From Phreatobacter sp. (GTDB taxonomy: Bacteria > Pseudomonadota > Alphaproteobacteria > Rhizobiales > Phreatobacteraceae), in the NCBI GenBank assembly GCA_019749835.1, contig JAIEPJ010000020.1, positions 26,412 to 90,411 on the forward strand: DNA of 64,000 nt, written 5' to 3'. The position numbers were made by a program, and so were the translations under genes. Below, piece after piece: positions 29,202 through 38,706 of this stretch. The notes under the pieces are model-generated. The model made no database searches. It was not told where the DNA came from and saw nothing but the letters and a program-made list of their open reading frames with translations. Numbering within the stretch: the stretch's first letter is position 1; each line of letters opens with the position of its first letter.

Positions 29202-30692
29202 TCAGGCCGAGAAGGCCATGAGCACGGACTTGGTCCGGCGGCTGGCTTCGAAAGCCTGACGACCGAGATCCTTGCCGATTCCCGACTGCCCGAAGCCGCC
29301 GGTGGGAATGATGTGGTCGGACGAGCGCCCATAGCGGTTGACCCAGACGGTGCCGGCCTCGATGGCGCGGATCGCCCGCATGGCGCGGTCCAGATTGGCC
29401 GTATGAATGCCTGCCGCGAGGCCATAGGTCGGGTGCCCGGCGAGCGCGAAAGCCTCGGCCTCGTCGCGGAAGGTCTGGACGGTGAGGACCGGCCCGAAAA
29501 CCTCCTCGTGGAGGACGGCGGCGTCGGGAGGCAAACGATCGATCATCGTCGGCGCGAAGAAGGCACCGTCCTGTGGCTGGCGCAGACGATGACCGCCCGC
29601 CAGCAGGTGGCCTCCGGCGGCCAAGGCCGCGCCGACCAGGGACTCGATTCGGCCACACTGGCCTTCGGAGATGATCGGCGGCAGGGTCGTGTCCGCGTCC
29701 CAGGTCGGGCCCGCGACGAGGGTCGCGAAATGGGCGGCGATCCGTTCCGTCATCTCGGCCGCCAAACGCTCCTCGACGATGAGCCGGGATCCGGCGACGC
29801 AGACCTGCCCGGCATTGCCGGCGATCGCCCGCGCCACCGTGACGGCCGTCACTGCGGGATCAGCGACATCGGCGAAGACGACCTGCGGGCTCTTGCCGCC
29901 CAGCTCCAGGGTGACAGGCTTGGTGCCATGGAGGGCGCAATTGGCCATGATGCGCGCGCCCGTGCGCGTGGAGCCGGTAAAGCTGACCTTGCCGACGAGG
30001 GGATGCTGGCAGATGGCCTCGCCGACTGTCGCACCGCGCCCCTGGACCACGTTGAACAGGCCAGGCGGCAGGCCCGCCCCCACGGCAAGTTCGGCGAGCC
30101 GGACCACGCTGAAGGGCGTCATCTCCGAGGGCTTCAGCACGACGGCATTGCCCGCGGCGAGAGCCGGCGCCAGTTTCCATATCGCCATGACAAGCGGGAA
30201 GTTCCACGGGGCGATGGCACCGACGACGCCGTAGGGCTCGTGGATCATCAGGCCGAGATGGTCGGATGCCGTCGCCGCGACCGCACCACCGTCCTTGTCG
30301 CAGAGTTCGGCGAAGAAGCGGATGACGTCGACGGTGTAGGGAATGTCCCAGGCCAGAACATCGCGGATCGGGCGGGTCGAGCCGACGGCCTCCAGCCGGG
30401 CAAGGGCGGAGGCGTCCGCTGCGATGGCGTCGGCCCAAAGGTTCAGGATTCGCGCGCGGGCGCGCGGGGCCAGTTGCGGCCACCCCGAGGTGGTGAAGGC
30501 CCGCCGGGCGCTGGTCACCACCTCGTCCACCAGCGCGGCATCGCCATCCGGCAGCGTGGCGTAGATCCTGCCGTCGGACGGCCGGACGACGGGCAGCCCG
30601 GTGCTCCCGCCGCGATGCACGGCATCGATGAAATGGCCCGGGGGCACATTCACCGCATCGGGGTCGAATCCTGGCATGGCAACCCTCCACAT
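29202..30692 (-). CDS. aldehyde dehydrogenase family protein
   Basis: PWNFPLVMAIWKLAPALAAGNAVVLKPSEMTP; VTLELGGKSPQVVFADVAD; GNAGQVCVAGSRLIVEERL. Confidence 0.94.
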   Translation of the reverse strand: MWRVAMPGFDPDAVNVPPGHFIDAVHRGGSTGLPVVRPSDGRIYATLPDGDAALVDEVVTSARRAFTTSGWPQLAPRARARILNLWADAIAADASALARLEAVGSTRPIRDVLAWDIPYTVDVIRFFAELCDKDGGAVAATASDHLGLMIHEPYGVVGAIAPWNFPLVMAIWKLAPALAAGNAVVLKPSEMTPFSVVRLAELAVGAGLPPGLFNVVQGRGATVGEAICQHPLVGKVSFTGSTRTGARIMANCALHGTKPVTLELGGKSPQVVFADVADPAVTAVTVARAIAGNAGQVCVAGSRLIVEERLAAEMTERIAAHFATLVAGPTWDADTTLPPIISEGQCGRIESLVGAALAAGGHLLAGGHRLRQPQDGAFFAPTMIDRLPPDAAVLHEEVFGPVLTVQTFRDEAEAFALAGHPTYGLAAGIHTANLDRAMRAIRAIEAGTVWVNRYGRSSDHIIPTGGFGQSGIGKDLGRQAFEASRRTKSVLMAFSA

Positions 30693-30896
30693 GGCGACCG
30701 GCCCGAAGCCGATGCGCCCATGCTAGAAGACTTCTCCCTGCCGGATCAGACGGAGGCGGGGCGGCCGCGCCGTGGAATGCACCGTTTGCGGGCTGGCAAA
30801 CGCGACAAAATTCTTCTCCGCTGCGCCTAGACTGAACGCCCCGACACCGACAGGGGCACCACCGCCCGGACCCGGATGCACGCTGCGGCCGACGGG

Positions 30897-31781
30897 ATGT
30901 CACACGAGGGAGCGAAGCCGTTGAGCGTCAGCCAGCCCGCCATACAGTTCGACCTGTGCCCAATGAGCGAGAGCGATCTGGCGGCCGCCCATGCGCTGTC
31001 CCGCACCGTCGGCTGGCCGCATCGGCTGGAGGACTGGCAATTCGCGCTGACTGTCGGCGAGGGTCTCGTCGCCTATTCCGGCGACCGGATGGTGGGCACC
31101 GCCATGTGGTGGCGCTATGAGGGCCGGCAGGCCCGCATCGGGCTGGTGATCGTCGACCCGACCATCCAGCGGGCGGGAATCGGGCGACGGATGATGAAGG
31201 CGGTCATCGACCGGCTGGACGAGCCCTGCATCATCCTGAACGCGACCGATGCGGGCGAGACGCTCTACCGGCAACTGGGCTTCAGTGGCGCCAGCACCAT
31301 CATCCAGCATCAGGGCGCCGCGTTCGGCGCGCCGCTGGTCGCGTTGCGCGCGGGAGAGCGCATCCGGCCGCTCGGTCGCAACGATGCCGAGCGCCTCATC
31401 ACGCTCGACGCGATGGCTCTCGGCGCGCGGCGCGAGAAGGTGATCGCCGAAATGATGAGCCAGGGTGACGCCGTCGTTCTGGACGACGGCGGCGAGACCG
31501 TCGGCTTCGCCTTCTTCCGCCGTTTCGGCCGCGGCCACGTCATCGGGCCGGTCGTCGCCCGTGACACGGCAGCGGCGCGGGCGCTCATCGCCCATTGGGT
31601 CGGCCTGAATGCGGGGATGTTCCTGAGGGTCGACGTCCCCGGCGAATCCGGTCTGTCCGACTGGCTCGACGGCCTGGGACTGGCGCGCGTCAGTCCGGTG
31701 CTGACAATGGTGCGCGGCGCGGCGCTGCCGACGCCCGGACCCTACCGGACCTTCGGACTGGTCAGTCAGGCGCTTGGCTGA
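30897..31781 (+). CDS. GNAT family N-acetyltransferase
   Basis: LVIVDPTIQRAGIGRRMMKAVIDRLDEPCIILNATDAGETLYRQLGFSGAST; exact start uncertain. Confidence 0.82.
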   Translation: MSHEGAKPLSVSQPAIQFDLCPMSESDLAAAHALSRTVGWPHRLEDWQFALTVGEGLVAYSGDRMVGTAMWWRYEGRQARIGLVIVDPTIQRAGIGRRMMKAVIDRLDEPCIILNATDAGETLYRQLGFSGASTIIQHQGAAFGAPLVALRAGERIRPLGRNDAERLITLDAMALGARREKVIAEMMSQGDAVVLDDGGETVGFAFFRRFGRGHVIGPVVARDTAAARALIAHWVGLNAGMFLRVDVPGESGLSDWLDGLGLARVSPVLTMVRGAALPTPGPYRTFGLVSQALG

Positions 31782-31909
31782 GCGGCGACGGTACTTTCTG
31801 CCGCGCCATACCGAACAACGATATGCGCCGCCGGGCGCGCCCTTCGGTTCGACAGCAAATGACCGCCGACCCGCGACCATCATCGGAACAGTTTCCGAGG
31901 AGGATGCCG

Positions 31910-33289
31910 ATGCTCGCCAATTCTCTCATCGCGCTCGACCGCGAGCACTATGTCCATCCCGTCAGTGCCTATCGGGCGCATGAGGCGAAGGGCGCCACCG
32001 TTCTCGAAAGCGCACGGGGCATGTTCCTGCGCGATTCGACCGGACACGAACTGATCGACGCCTTCGCCGGGCTCTGGTGTGTCAATATCGGCTACGGCCA
32101 CGAGAGCGTCGTCGAGGCTGCGGCCGCCCAGATGCGCAAGCTCCCCTATGCGACCGGCTATTTCGGCTTCGCCTCAGAACCGGCGATCCGCCTGGCGGCC
32201 AAGCTCGCCGAAATATCGCCGCCGGGACTGTCTCGGGTGTTCTTCAGCCAGGGTGGATCTGACGCGGTCGACAGCGCCATCCGTCTGATCACCCACTATC
32301 ACAACGCCACCGGTCGCCCGTCCAAGAAGCAGTTCATCGCTCTGGAGAAGGGCTACCACGGATCCTCGTCGACCGGCGCCGGCATGACGGCCCTTGCGGT
32401 CTTCCACCGCAATTTCGACCTGCCGCGGGCCAACCAGCACCACATCCCCTCCCCTTACCCCTATCGCAATCCCGCCGGCGCCGATGACGCCTCCGTCATC
32501 GCATCGAGTGTCGCGGCGCTGAGGGCGAAGGTCGAGGAGCTGGGGGTGGACAATGTCGCCGCCTTCTTCTGCGAGCCCATCCAGGGTTCGGGCGGCGTCA
32601 TCGTCCCGCCGGTCGGCTGGCTGAGGGCGATGCGCGAAACGGCGCGTGAACTCGACATCCTGTTCCTGGCTGACGAGGTGATCACCGGCTTCGGCCGCAC
32701 CGGGCCGATGTTCGCCTGCGACGCGGAAGGCGTGACGCCAGATGTGATGACCATCGCCAAGGGCCTGACGGCCGGCTATGTGCCGATGGGCGCAGTGCTG
32801 CTCTCCGAAGACGTTTATGCGGGCATTGCCGACGGCGCTCCCCCCGAGACGACGATCGGCCACGGCTATACCTATTCCGGCCACCCGGTGAGCGCGGCCG
32901 TCGGACTGGAGGTCATTCGCCTCTATGAGAGCGGCATCCTCGCCAACGGCCAGATCGTCGGACGTCAGTTCGAGGCCGGATTGAGCCGGCTTGCCGCACA
33001 CCCACTTGTCGGCGAGGCGCGCGCCCGCGGGATGCTTGGGGGGCTTGAACTGGTCAGCGACAAGCGGCGCAAGACCGCCTTCGCCGCCGATGCGAAGCTT
33101 GCCGAAAAGCTGGCGGCCCACGGCTACCGCAACGGGATCATCTTCCGTGCCTTCCCGGATGGCACCATCGGTCTCGCCCCGGCCCTGTCCTGCACGCCGG
33201 AGGAAATGGACCTGCTGCTGGGGCGCCTGCGCAAGACTCTCGACGACACCCTGGCCGAGCCGGACATCCGCGCTGTGATGCGGGGATGA
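31910..33289 (+). CDS. class III (PLP-dependent) aminotransferase
   Basis: FAGLWCVNIGYGHESVVEAAAAQM; LFLADEVITGFGRTGPMFACDAEGVTPDVMTIAKGLTAGYVPMGAV; RBS GAGGAGG upstream. Confidence 0.94.
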   Translation: MLANSLIALDREHYVHPVSAYRAHEAKGATVLESARGMFLRDSTGHELIDAFAGLWCVNIGYGHESVVEAAAAQMRKLPYATGYFGFASEPAIRLAAKLAEISPPGLSRVFFSQGGSDAVDSAIRLITHYHNATGRPSKKQFIALEKGYHGSSSTGAGMTALAVFHRNFDLPRANQHHIPSPYPYRNPAGADDASVIASSVAALRAKVEELGVDNVAAFFCEPIQGSGGVIVPPVGWLRAMRETARELDILFLADEVITGFGRTGPMFACDAEGVTPDVMTIAKGLTAGYVPMGAVLLSEDVYAGIADGAPPETTIGHGYTYSGHPVSAAVGLEVIRLYESGILANGQIVGRQFEAGLSRLAAHPLVGEARARGMLGGLELVSDKRRKTAFAADAKLAEKLAAHGYRNGIIFRAFPDGTIGLAPALSCTPEEMDLLLGRLRKTLDDTLAEPDIRAVMRG

Positions 33290-33336
33290 AAGGTACTCTG
33301 CTCTTGCCGCGGCCGACGACCGGGCGCAGGATGATC

Positions 33337-33353
33337 GCAGCATTTTATGCTGC
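33337..33353. promoter_or_regulatory. candidate Lrp/AsnC operator: perfect palindrome GCAGCAT-TTT-ATGCTGC
   Basis: 7-bp perfect inverted repeat with 3-nt centre, about 40-55 nt upstream of the Lrp/AsnC-family gene. Confidence 0.5.
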
Positions 33354-33392
33354 ACCCAAAATCAACACCCTGCATTCGAAGGGTAGGTGACG

Positions 33393-33887
33393 ATGTCGAC
33401 ATCGTCGAAGCTGGACCGGATTGATCTCAAGATACTGGCAGAGCTCCAGAAAAATGGACGTATCACCAATGTGGAACTGGCCGATGCGGTCGGCCTGTCG
33501 CCGAGTCCCTGCCTGACGCGAGTGAAGCGGCTGGAGACGTCGGGCTACATCGTGGGCTACGGCGCGCAGATTCAGCTGCGCAAGCTGGGGGACGTCCTCT
33601 TCGTCTTTACCGAAGTGACATTGTCGGACCACCGTTATGACGATTTCGCCCGCTTCGAGGGCGCCATCCGCAACATTCCGGAGATACTGGAATGCCATCT
33701 CGTCAGCGGAGGCTACGACTATCTTCTCAAATTTGTTACAAAAGGTGTCAACAACTACCAGGACATCATGGAGAATCTCCTTGAGCGCGGGGTCGGAATC
33801 GAAAAATACTTTAGTTACATCGTCATAAAATCGCCCTTCGTCAAAGCGCACTACCCCATCGACCGCCTCTTTCCGCATGCAGGATAG
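33393..33887 (+). CDS. Lrp/AsnC family transcriptional regulator
   Basis: LDRIDLKILAELQKNGRITNVELADAVGLSPSPCLTRVKRLETSGYIVGYGAQI. Confidence 0.95.
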   Translation: MSTSSKLDRIDLKILAELQKNGRITNVELADAVGLSPSPCLTRVKRLETSGYIVGYGAQIQLRKLGDVLFVFTEVTLSDHRYDDFARFEGAIRNIPEILECHLVSGGYDYLLKFVTKGVNNYQDIMENLLERGVGIEKYFSYIVIKSPFVKAHYPIDRLFPHAG

Positions 33888-34040
33888 GTCCGAGACGAAC
33901 CGCAGAACATGCCGCCAGCCGGTCCAATTCGGCAAAGTCATCCGCCGCATCGCCGTGCGCCGAAACCATCGCTCACCAGGTTCGTCCTACCGTCGTCAGG
34001 TGGCGCCTTCATGAGCCGCCCATGAGAGGAACAGCCCCCC

Positions 34041-34358
34041 ATGAGCCCGTTGCAGCCGCGTTTCGTGCGACTGGCCGAGACCGACAGGCCGACCGTGCCG
34101 ATTGTCGTCGACGGAGCCACAGTCGAGGCCCTGGAGGGGGACAGCCTGCTTGTCGCCGTCCTCACCCGGGCAGGGCACCTTCGGCACTCGGAATTCGGCC
34201 CGGAGGCGCGCGCCGGCTTCTGTCTCATGGCGGCCTGCCAGGATTGCTGGATGTGGACCCATGACGGCGATCGTCTGCGGGCCTGTGACACGCCCGTCCG
34301 GGCCGGCCTCTCCGTTCTGACCCAACCTCCGGACATGCCATGGCCGAACCGCGCGTGA
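34041..34358 (+). CDS. (2Fe-2S)-binding protein (cassette B)
   Basis: Cys motif RAGFCLMAACQDCWMWTHDGDRLRACDTPV; overlaps the next gene. Confidence 0.88.
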   Translation: MSPLQPRFVRLAETDRPTVPIVVDGATVEALEGDSLLVAVLTRAGHLRHSEFGPEARAGFCLMAACQDCWMWTHDGDRLRACDTPVRAGLSVLTQPPDMPWPNRA

Positions 34359-35716
34359 TCATCGTAGGCGCCGGCCCGGCCGGTGTCCGGGCGGCCGAAA
34401 CGCTCGTCGCCGCCGGGCTCCGTCCCACGGTCGTCGACGAGGGGCGCCGTGACGGCGGCCAGATCTACCGTCGCCAGCCGGAGGGTTTCGCCCGTTCATC
34501 CGCTGAGCTCTACGGGACCGAGGCCGCGCGCGCCGAGGCCCTTCACGCGACCTTCGACGATCTGCGACCGAAGATCGACTACCGACCGGGTCATCTCGCG
34601 TGGAACGTCGCCGATGGCCACCTGCATGTCGTTCACGACGGCAGCGCGGAAGCCTTGCCCTTCGATGCCCTGATCGTCGCCTCCGGAGCGACTGACCGGC
34701 TCATGCCGGTCAAGGGCTGGCAACATGCCGGCGTCTACAGCCTCGGCGCGGCGCAGATCGCCCTCAAGTCCCAGGGCTGCGCCATCGGTCGGCGGGTCGT
34801 CTTCCTCGGCACGGGGCCGCTGATGCAGCTCGTGGCGGCGCAGTACCGCAAGGCTGGAGCCCAAGTCGTCGCCCTCCTGGACACATCGCGCCTGTGGAAC
34901 CAGATCAGGGCCCTTCCGAAACTGGTCAGCCGTCCCGACGTGCTCGCCAAGGGCGTGGGCCTTGCCGCCAGCCATCTGCTGGCCGGCACCATGGTTCGTC
35001 GCGGCGTGACACCGGTCGAGATCTTCGGTGACGCGGATGGCGGTGTCAGCGGCGTCAGCGTGCGGCTCGCCTCCGGGCGTGACCTGCGACTGGCCTGCGA
35101 TGCCGTGGCGCTGGGTTATCACCTGCGCCCGGAAACACAGCTGGCGGATCTCGCCCGCTGCGATTTTGCATTTGATGCCGCGACCCGGCAGTTCTGGCCG
35201 GTCATTGACGAGGACGGCCGCAGTTCGGTGCCCGGGATCTATCTCGCCGGAGACGGCGTTCGCACCCAGGGGGCCGACGGGGCCGAAATCGCCGGCAAGC
35301 TGGCGGCCCTCGCCGTGCTGACGGACCGGGGACGCTCGGCACCCACCGAGCAGATTTCGCGGCTGCGGCAGCAGCGCCGCGCCATGGAGCGATTCCGCGC
35401 GGGCATCGCCGAAGCCTTCCCGTGGCCGCATCATCTGGCGGCGGGCCTCGCAGACGACACCGTCGTCTGTCGCTGCGAAGGAATCACCGCCGGCGAACTG
35501 CGCAGCGTCGTTCACGACAAGGGGGCTGACGAGATGAACCGCGCCAAGGCGTTGAGCCGGGTCGGCATGGGCCGCTGCCAGGGACGCTATTGCGGCCATG
35601 CGGCGGCCGAGGTCGTCGCCGCCGCCACGCAGCTCTCCCCGGCGGTCGTCGGGCGGCTGCGCGGACAGGCGCCGGTCAAGCCGCTCGCCATCCGCACCCG
35701 GAGGGCGGCGCCATGA
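34340..35716 (+). CDS. FAD/NAD(P)-binding oxidoreductase with BFD-like [2Fe-2S] domain (cassette B)
   Basis: RVIIVGAGPAGVRAAETLVAAG; VCRCEGITAGELRSVVHDKGADEMNRAKALSRVGMGRCQGRYCG. Confidence 0.92.
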   Translation: MAEPRVIIVGAGPAGVRAAETLVAAGLRPTVVDEGRRDGGQIYRRQPEGFARSSAELYGTEAARAEALHATFDDLRPKIDYRPGHLAWNVADGHLHVVHDGSAEALPFDALIVASGATDRLMPVKGWQHAGVYSLGAAQIALKSQGCAIGRRVVFLGTGPLMQLVAAQYRKAGAQVVALLDTSRLWNQIRALPKLVSRPDVLAKGVGLAASHLLAGTMVRRGVTPVEIFGDADGGVSGVSVRLASGRDLRLACDAVALGYHLRPETQLADLARCDFAFDAATRQFWPVIDEDGRSSVPGIYLAGDGVRTQGADGAEIAGKLAALAVLTDRGRSAPTEQISRLRQQRRAMERFRAGIAEAFPWPHHLAAGLADDTVVCRCEGITAGELRSVVHDKGADEMNRAKALSRVGMGRCQGRYCGHAAAEVVAAATQLSPAVVGRLRGQAPVKPLAIRTRRAAP

Positions 35717-36852
35717 GCGAGCCGTTCCGCACGGACGTCATCGTCGTCGGTGGCGGCATCATGGGGGCCGCCGCGGCCTTCTTTCTGCGCCGGCGCGGCA
35801 AGTCGGTGGCGCTGATCGAGCGGGCCCTGATCGGACAACAGGCGAGCGGCACGAATTTCGGCAATGTCCGGCGGCAGGGTCGCTTCCTGCGGCAGCTGCC
35901 GCTGGCCAATCGGTCCAGGGACATCTGGGGCCGCCTCAACGAGCTGATCGGGGAGGATGCCGAATTCCTCGCCTCAGGCCATCTGCGGGTCACCTACGAT
36001 GACGAGATGACGGCGCGGATCGAGACCTATGCGCGCGACGCCCTGCCCTATGGGCTGGATCTGCAGATCATCGGCGGCAACCGGCTGAGGGAGCGCTTTC
36101 CCTTTCTCGGCCCCGAAGTGCGTGCCGGCTCCTACGCCCCTCACGACGGCCATGCCAACCCGCGCCTTGCGGCACCCGCCTTCGGCCGGGCGGCCCGGCG
36201 CGAGGGGGCATCGGTTTTCGAGCGGACGGAGATCGTCGCAGTCGAACGCGATGCGGGCACGTTTCGCGTCGAAGCCGCCGATGGGCGGGTGTTCCGGGCG
36301 GAGCAGTTGATGATCGCCGCAGGCGCCTGGGGCAACCGGCTATCGGAGCAGTTCGGGGAACCGGTTCCGCTCGTCACCCACGGCCCGCAGATGGCGGTGA
36401 CCGAGCCCATTCCCTATGCGCTGGAACCTGTGCTCGGCGTCTCCACGACGAAGCTCGAGGAGACCGTCTATTTTCGCCAGGTCAAGCGCGGCAACATCGT
36501 CATCGGCGGCGCGGCGCGGGGCCCGGCGAGCGCCGACACCCAGCGGGCCTCGGTGAAGCCGGAGAACACGCTGCTGCAGTTCACGCAGATCACGCGGGTC
36601 GTGCCGGCCCTCGCCCGGCTCAACATCATTCGGGTGTGGAGCGGTGTCGAAAGCTACCTGCCGGACGATATTCCGATCATGGGGCCCTCGGCCAAGGTGC
36701 CCGGTCTGTACTACGCCTTCGGCTTCTGCGGTCACGGCTTCCAGCTCGGCCCCGGTGTCGGCGACGTGATGGCCGAACTGATCAGCACAGGCCAGACCAC
36801 CACACCGATCGAGCCCTTCGCCATCGCGCGCTTCGCCAGCGCGCCCGCCTGA
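35713..36852 (+). CDS. FAD-dependent oxidoreductase, DAO family (cassette B)
   Basis: DVIVVGGGIMGAAAAFFLRRRGKSVALIERALIGQQASGTNFGNVRRQGR; ATGA overlap. Confidence 0.93.
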   Translation: MSEPFRTDVIVVGGGIMGAAAAFFLRRRGKSVALIERALIGQQASGTNFGNVRRQGRFLRQLPLANRSRDIWGRLNELIGEDAEFLASGHLRVTYDDEMTARIETYARDALPYGLDLQIIGGNRLRERFPFLGPEVRAGSYAPHDGHANPRLAAPAFGRAARREGASVFERTEIVAVERDAGTFRVEAADGRVFRAEQLMIAAGAWGNRLSEQFGEPVPLVTHGPQMAVTEPIPYALEPVLGVSTTKLEETVYFRQVKRGNIVIGGAARGPASADTQRASVKPENTLLQFTQITRVVPALARLNIIRVWSGVESYLPDDIPIMGPSAKVPGLYYAFGFCGHGFQLGPGVGDVMAELISTGQTTTPIEPFAIARFASAPA

Positions 36853-36871
36853 CCCCGTCCGGAGCCGCCGC

Positions 36872-37987
36872 ATGGCGCATTTTCTCATCATCGGCGCCGG
36901 GATCGTCGGCCTGTCCGTCGCCCGTTCCGCCGTGCTCGCCGGGCACCAGGCGACGATCCTGGAACAGGGTCCCGTGCCCAATCCGCAATCGGCCTCGTTC
37001 GATCGCCACCGCATGATCCGCTACCCCTATGGCGCCGCCGCCGGCTATACGCGCATGGTGACGGAGGCCTTCGGCGCCTGGGATCGGCTCTGGGCCGACC
37101 TCGGGACGACGCATTTCGAGAGCACCGGCGCCATCGCCATCTCGCTCGAGGCAGGCGACTATGCCGCGAAGACACTCGCGACCTTCCGCGCCATCGGCCT
37201 GCCGCATGACGTGCTCGACCGGGACGCGGTCGAGGCGCTCTGCCCACACCTGACGCTGCCTCAGGGCGCCTGGGGAGTCACGGCCTTCCCCGGCGGCCCG
37301 CTCTTTGCCGCCGACATCATCACCGACCTGGTCCGCTGGCTGACGGCAGCGGGCGCGCGGATCGAGGCGGGAACACGCGTCGTCGGTCTCGACGAGGCCG
37401 AGGGCCGGGTCGCTCTCGCCGATGGGTCGACGCGGACCGGCGATTTCGTCCTTGTGGCGGCAGGCGCCTGGCTGCCGCGGCTGATGCCGGACAGGTTCGG
37501 CAGCCTTCCCGTCTACCGGCAGGCGCTGGTCTATGTCGAACCGCCCCCGGCCTATGCCGAGAGCTGGCGGAAGGCACCGGCGATCGCGGTTCTCGGGGAT
37601 CATACCGGCTATACGCTCCCCGACCTGCGCGGGGCCGGTCTGAAGATCGGCTACTCCGCCCACAGGCGGCAGGCCATGCCCGATATCGACGGTTTCGACG
37701 CGGATCTCGCCAGCGAAAGCGCGGTGATCCTCGGCGCGTTCAGGCCCTATCTCAATGAACCGGACGCCTATCGGCCGCTGCGCATGCAGGTCGGCTACTA
37801 TGCGCTCGACCCGTCCCGCCGGTTCCTGTTCGACAAGCGTGGCCGCGCCCTGGTCATCACCCAGTGCGACGGTCAGATGTTCAAGTTCGGCCCCCTGATC
37901 GGCGAGCGTGTCGTCGCGATGGTCGAGGGCCGGGAGACCATGGCCAGCCTCGCCCGATGGGCGGCCGGCGACGCCCCCACCCCTTGA
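36872..37987 (+). CDS. FAD-dependent oxidoreductase (sarcosine-oxidase/DAO-like)
   Basis: HFLIIGAGIVGLSVARSAVLAGHQATILEQG...SFDRHRMIRYPYG. Confidence 0.88.
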   Translation: MAHFLIIGAGIVGLSVARSAVLAGHQATILEQGPVPNPQSASFDRHRMIRYPYGAAAGYTRMVTEAFGAWDRLWADLGTTHFESTGAIAISLEAGDYAAKTLATFRAIGLPHDVLDRDAVEALCPHLTLPQGAWGVTAFPGGPLFAADIITDLVRWLTAAGARIEAGTRVVGLDEAEGRVALADGSTRTGDFVLVAAGAWLPRLMPDRFGSLPVYRQALVYVEPPPAYAESWRKAPAIAVLGDHTGYTLPDLRGAGLKIGYSAHRRQAMPDIDGFDADLASESAVILGAFRPYLNEPDAYRPLRMQVGYYALDPSRRFLFDKRGRALVITQCDGQMFKFGPLIGERVVAMVEGRETMASLARWAAGDAPTP

Positions 37988-38000
37988 GACGAGGCTCCCC

Positions 38001-38696
38001 GTGACCCTGCATGTCCTCCACCTTGGCCGCGACGGCGTGCCGCTTGCCCCCGCCACGATCGTTGAACCGGCTGCGGGGGATCCCTTTGCCGGGGTCCGGC
38101 GAACCGCATTCGCGGACAGCGCCGGATTTCTCGCCGGATCCGTGTCGCTGCAGGGCCGGGTGACCGTCGATCGTCTCGGCCGCTCCGAGGCTGCCGTCGT
38201 CGGCCGCGGTCGGATCAGCGTGGGTGGCGAGACCTTCGCGGCCGGATCGGCCTTCGTCATGCCGGCGGGCTTCTCGGGCGAGGTCACCGGTGAGGGCGAT
38301 GCCGTCTGGTTTTTTACGGCAGAACCCGCACGGCCCGCAGCGGGCGACACAGCGCTCGTACGCCTCAATCCGGACCTGCCGCGCCCCGCCTCGAACGGAC
38401 CGGCGGCGGAGGTTCTCATCGGACCGAAGCCCTCCTGCCATGCCCTCAATCAGTTCACCGGGCCCGGCGCCATGCGCGCGGGGGTCTGGGACGTCATGAC
38501 CCCGTGCGAGCGCTCCTTCGTGCCCCATCGCATCCATGAACTGATGCACCTGATCGCAGGCGAAGTGACCCTCACCCACCGCGACGGCACCACCGCCAGC
38601 TTCCGGGCCGGCGACACGCTGTTCGTGCCGCAGGGAGCTCCCTATGCCTGGAAGAACACGATCCCGGTGGTGAAGTTCTACACCGTATCGGCCTGA
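38001..38696 (+). CDS. bicupin domain protein
   Basis: GTG start in frame; two cupin-like repeats, second with HRIHELMHLIAGEVTLTHRDGTTASFRAGDTLFVPQGAPYAWKN. Confidence 0.78.
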   Translation: MTLHVLHLGRDGVPLAPATIVEPAAGDPFAGVRRTAFADSAGFLAGSVSLQGRVTVDRLGRSEAAVVGRGRISVGGETFAAGSAFVMPAGFSGEVTGEGDAVWFFTAEPARPAAGDTALVRLNPDLPRPASNGPAAEVLIGPKPSCHALNQFTGPGAMRAGVWDVMTPCERSFVPHRIHELMHLIAGEVTLTHRDGTTASFRAGDTLFVPQGAPYAWKNTIPVVKFYTVSA

Positions 38697-38706
38697 GGCC
38701 GGCTGG

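Noticed and set aside
29028-30830. 600-aa plus-strand ORF opposite the aldehyde dehydrogenase
   Set aside because: Shadow ORF; ALDH motifs are on the minus strand.
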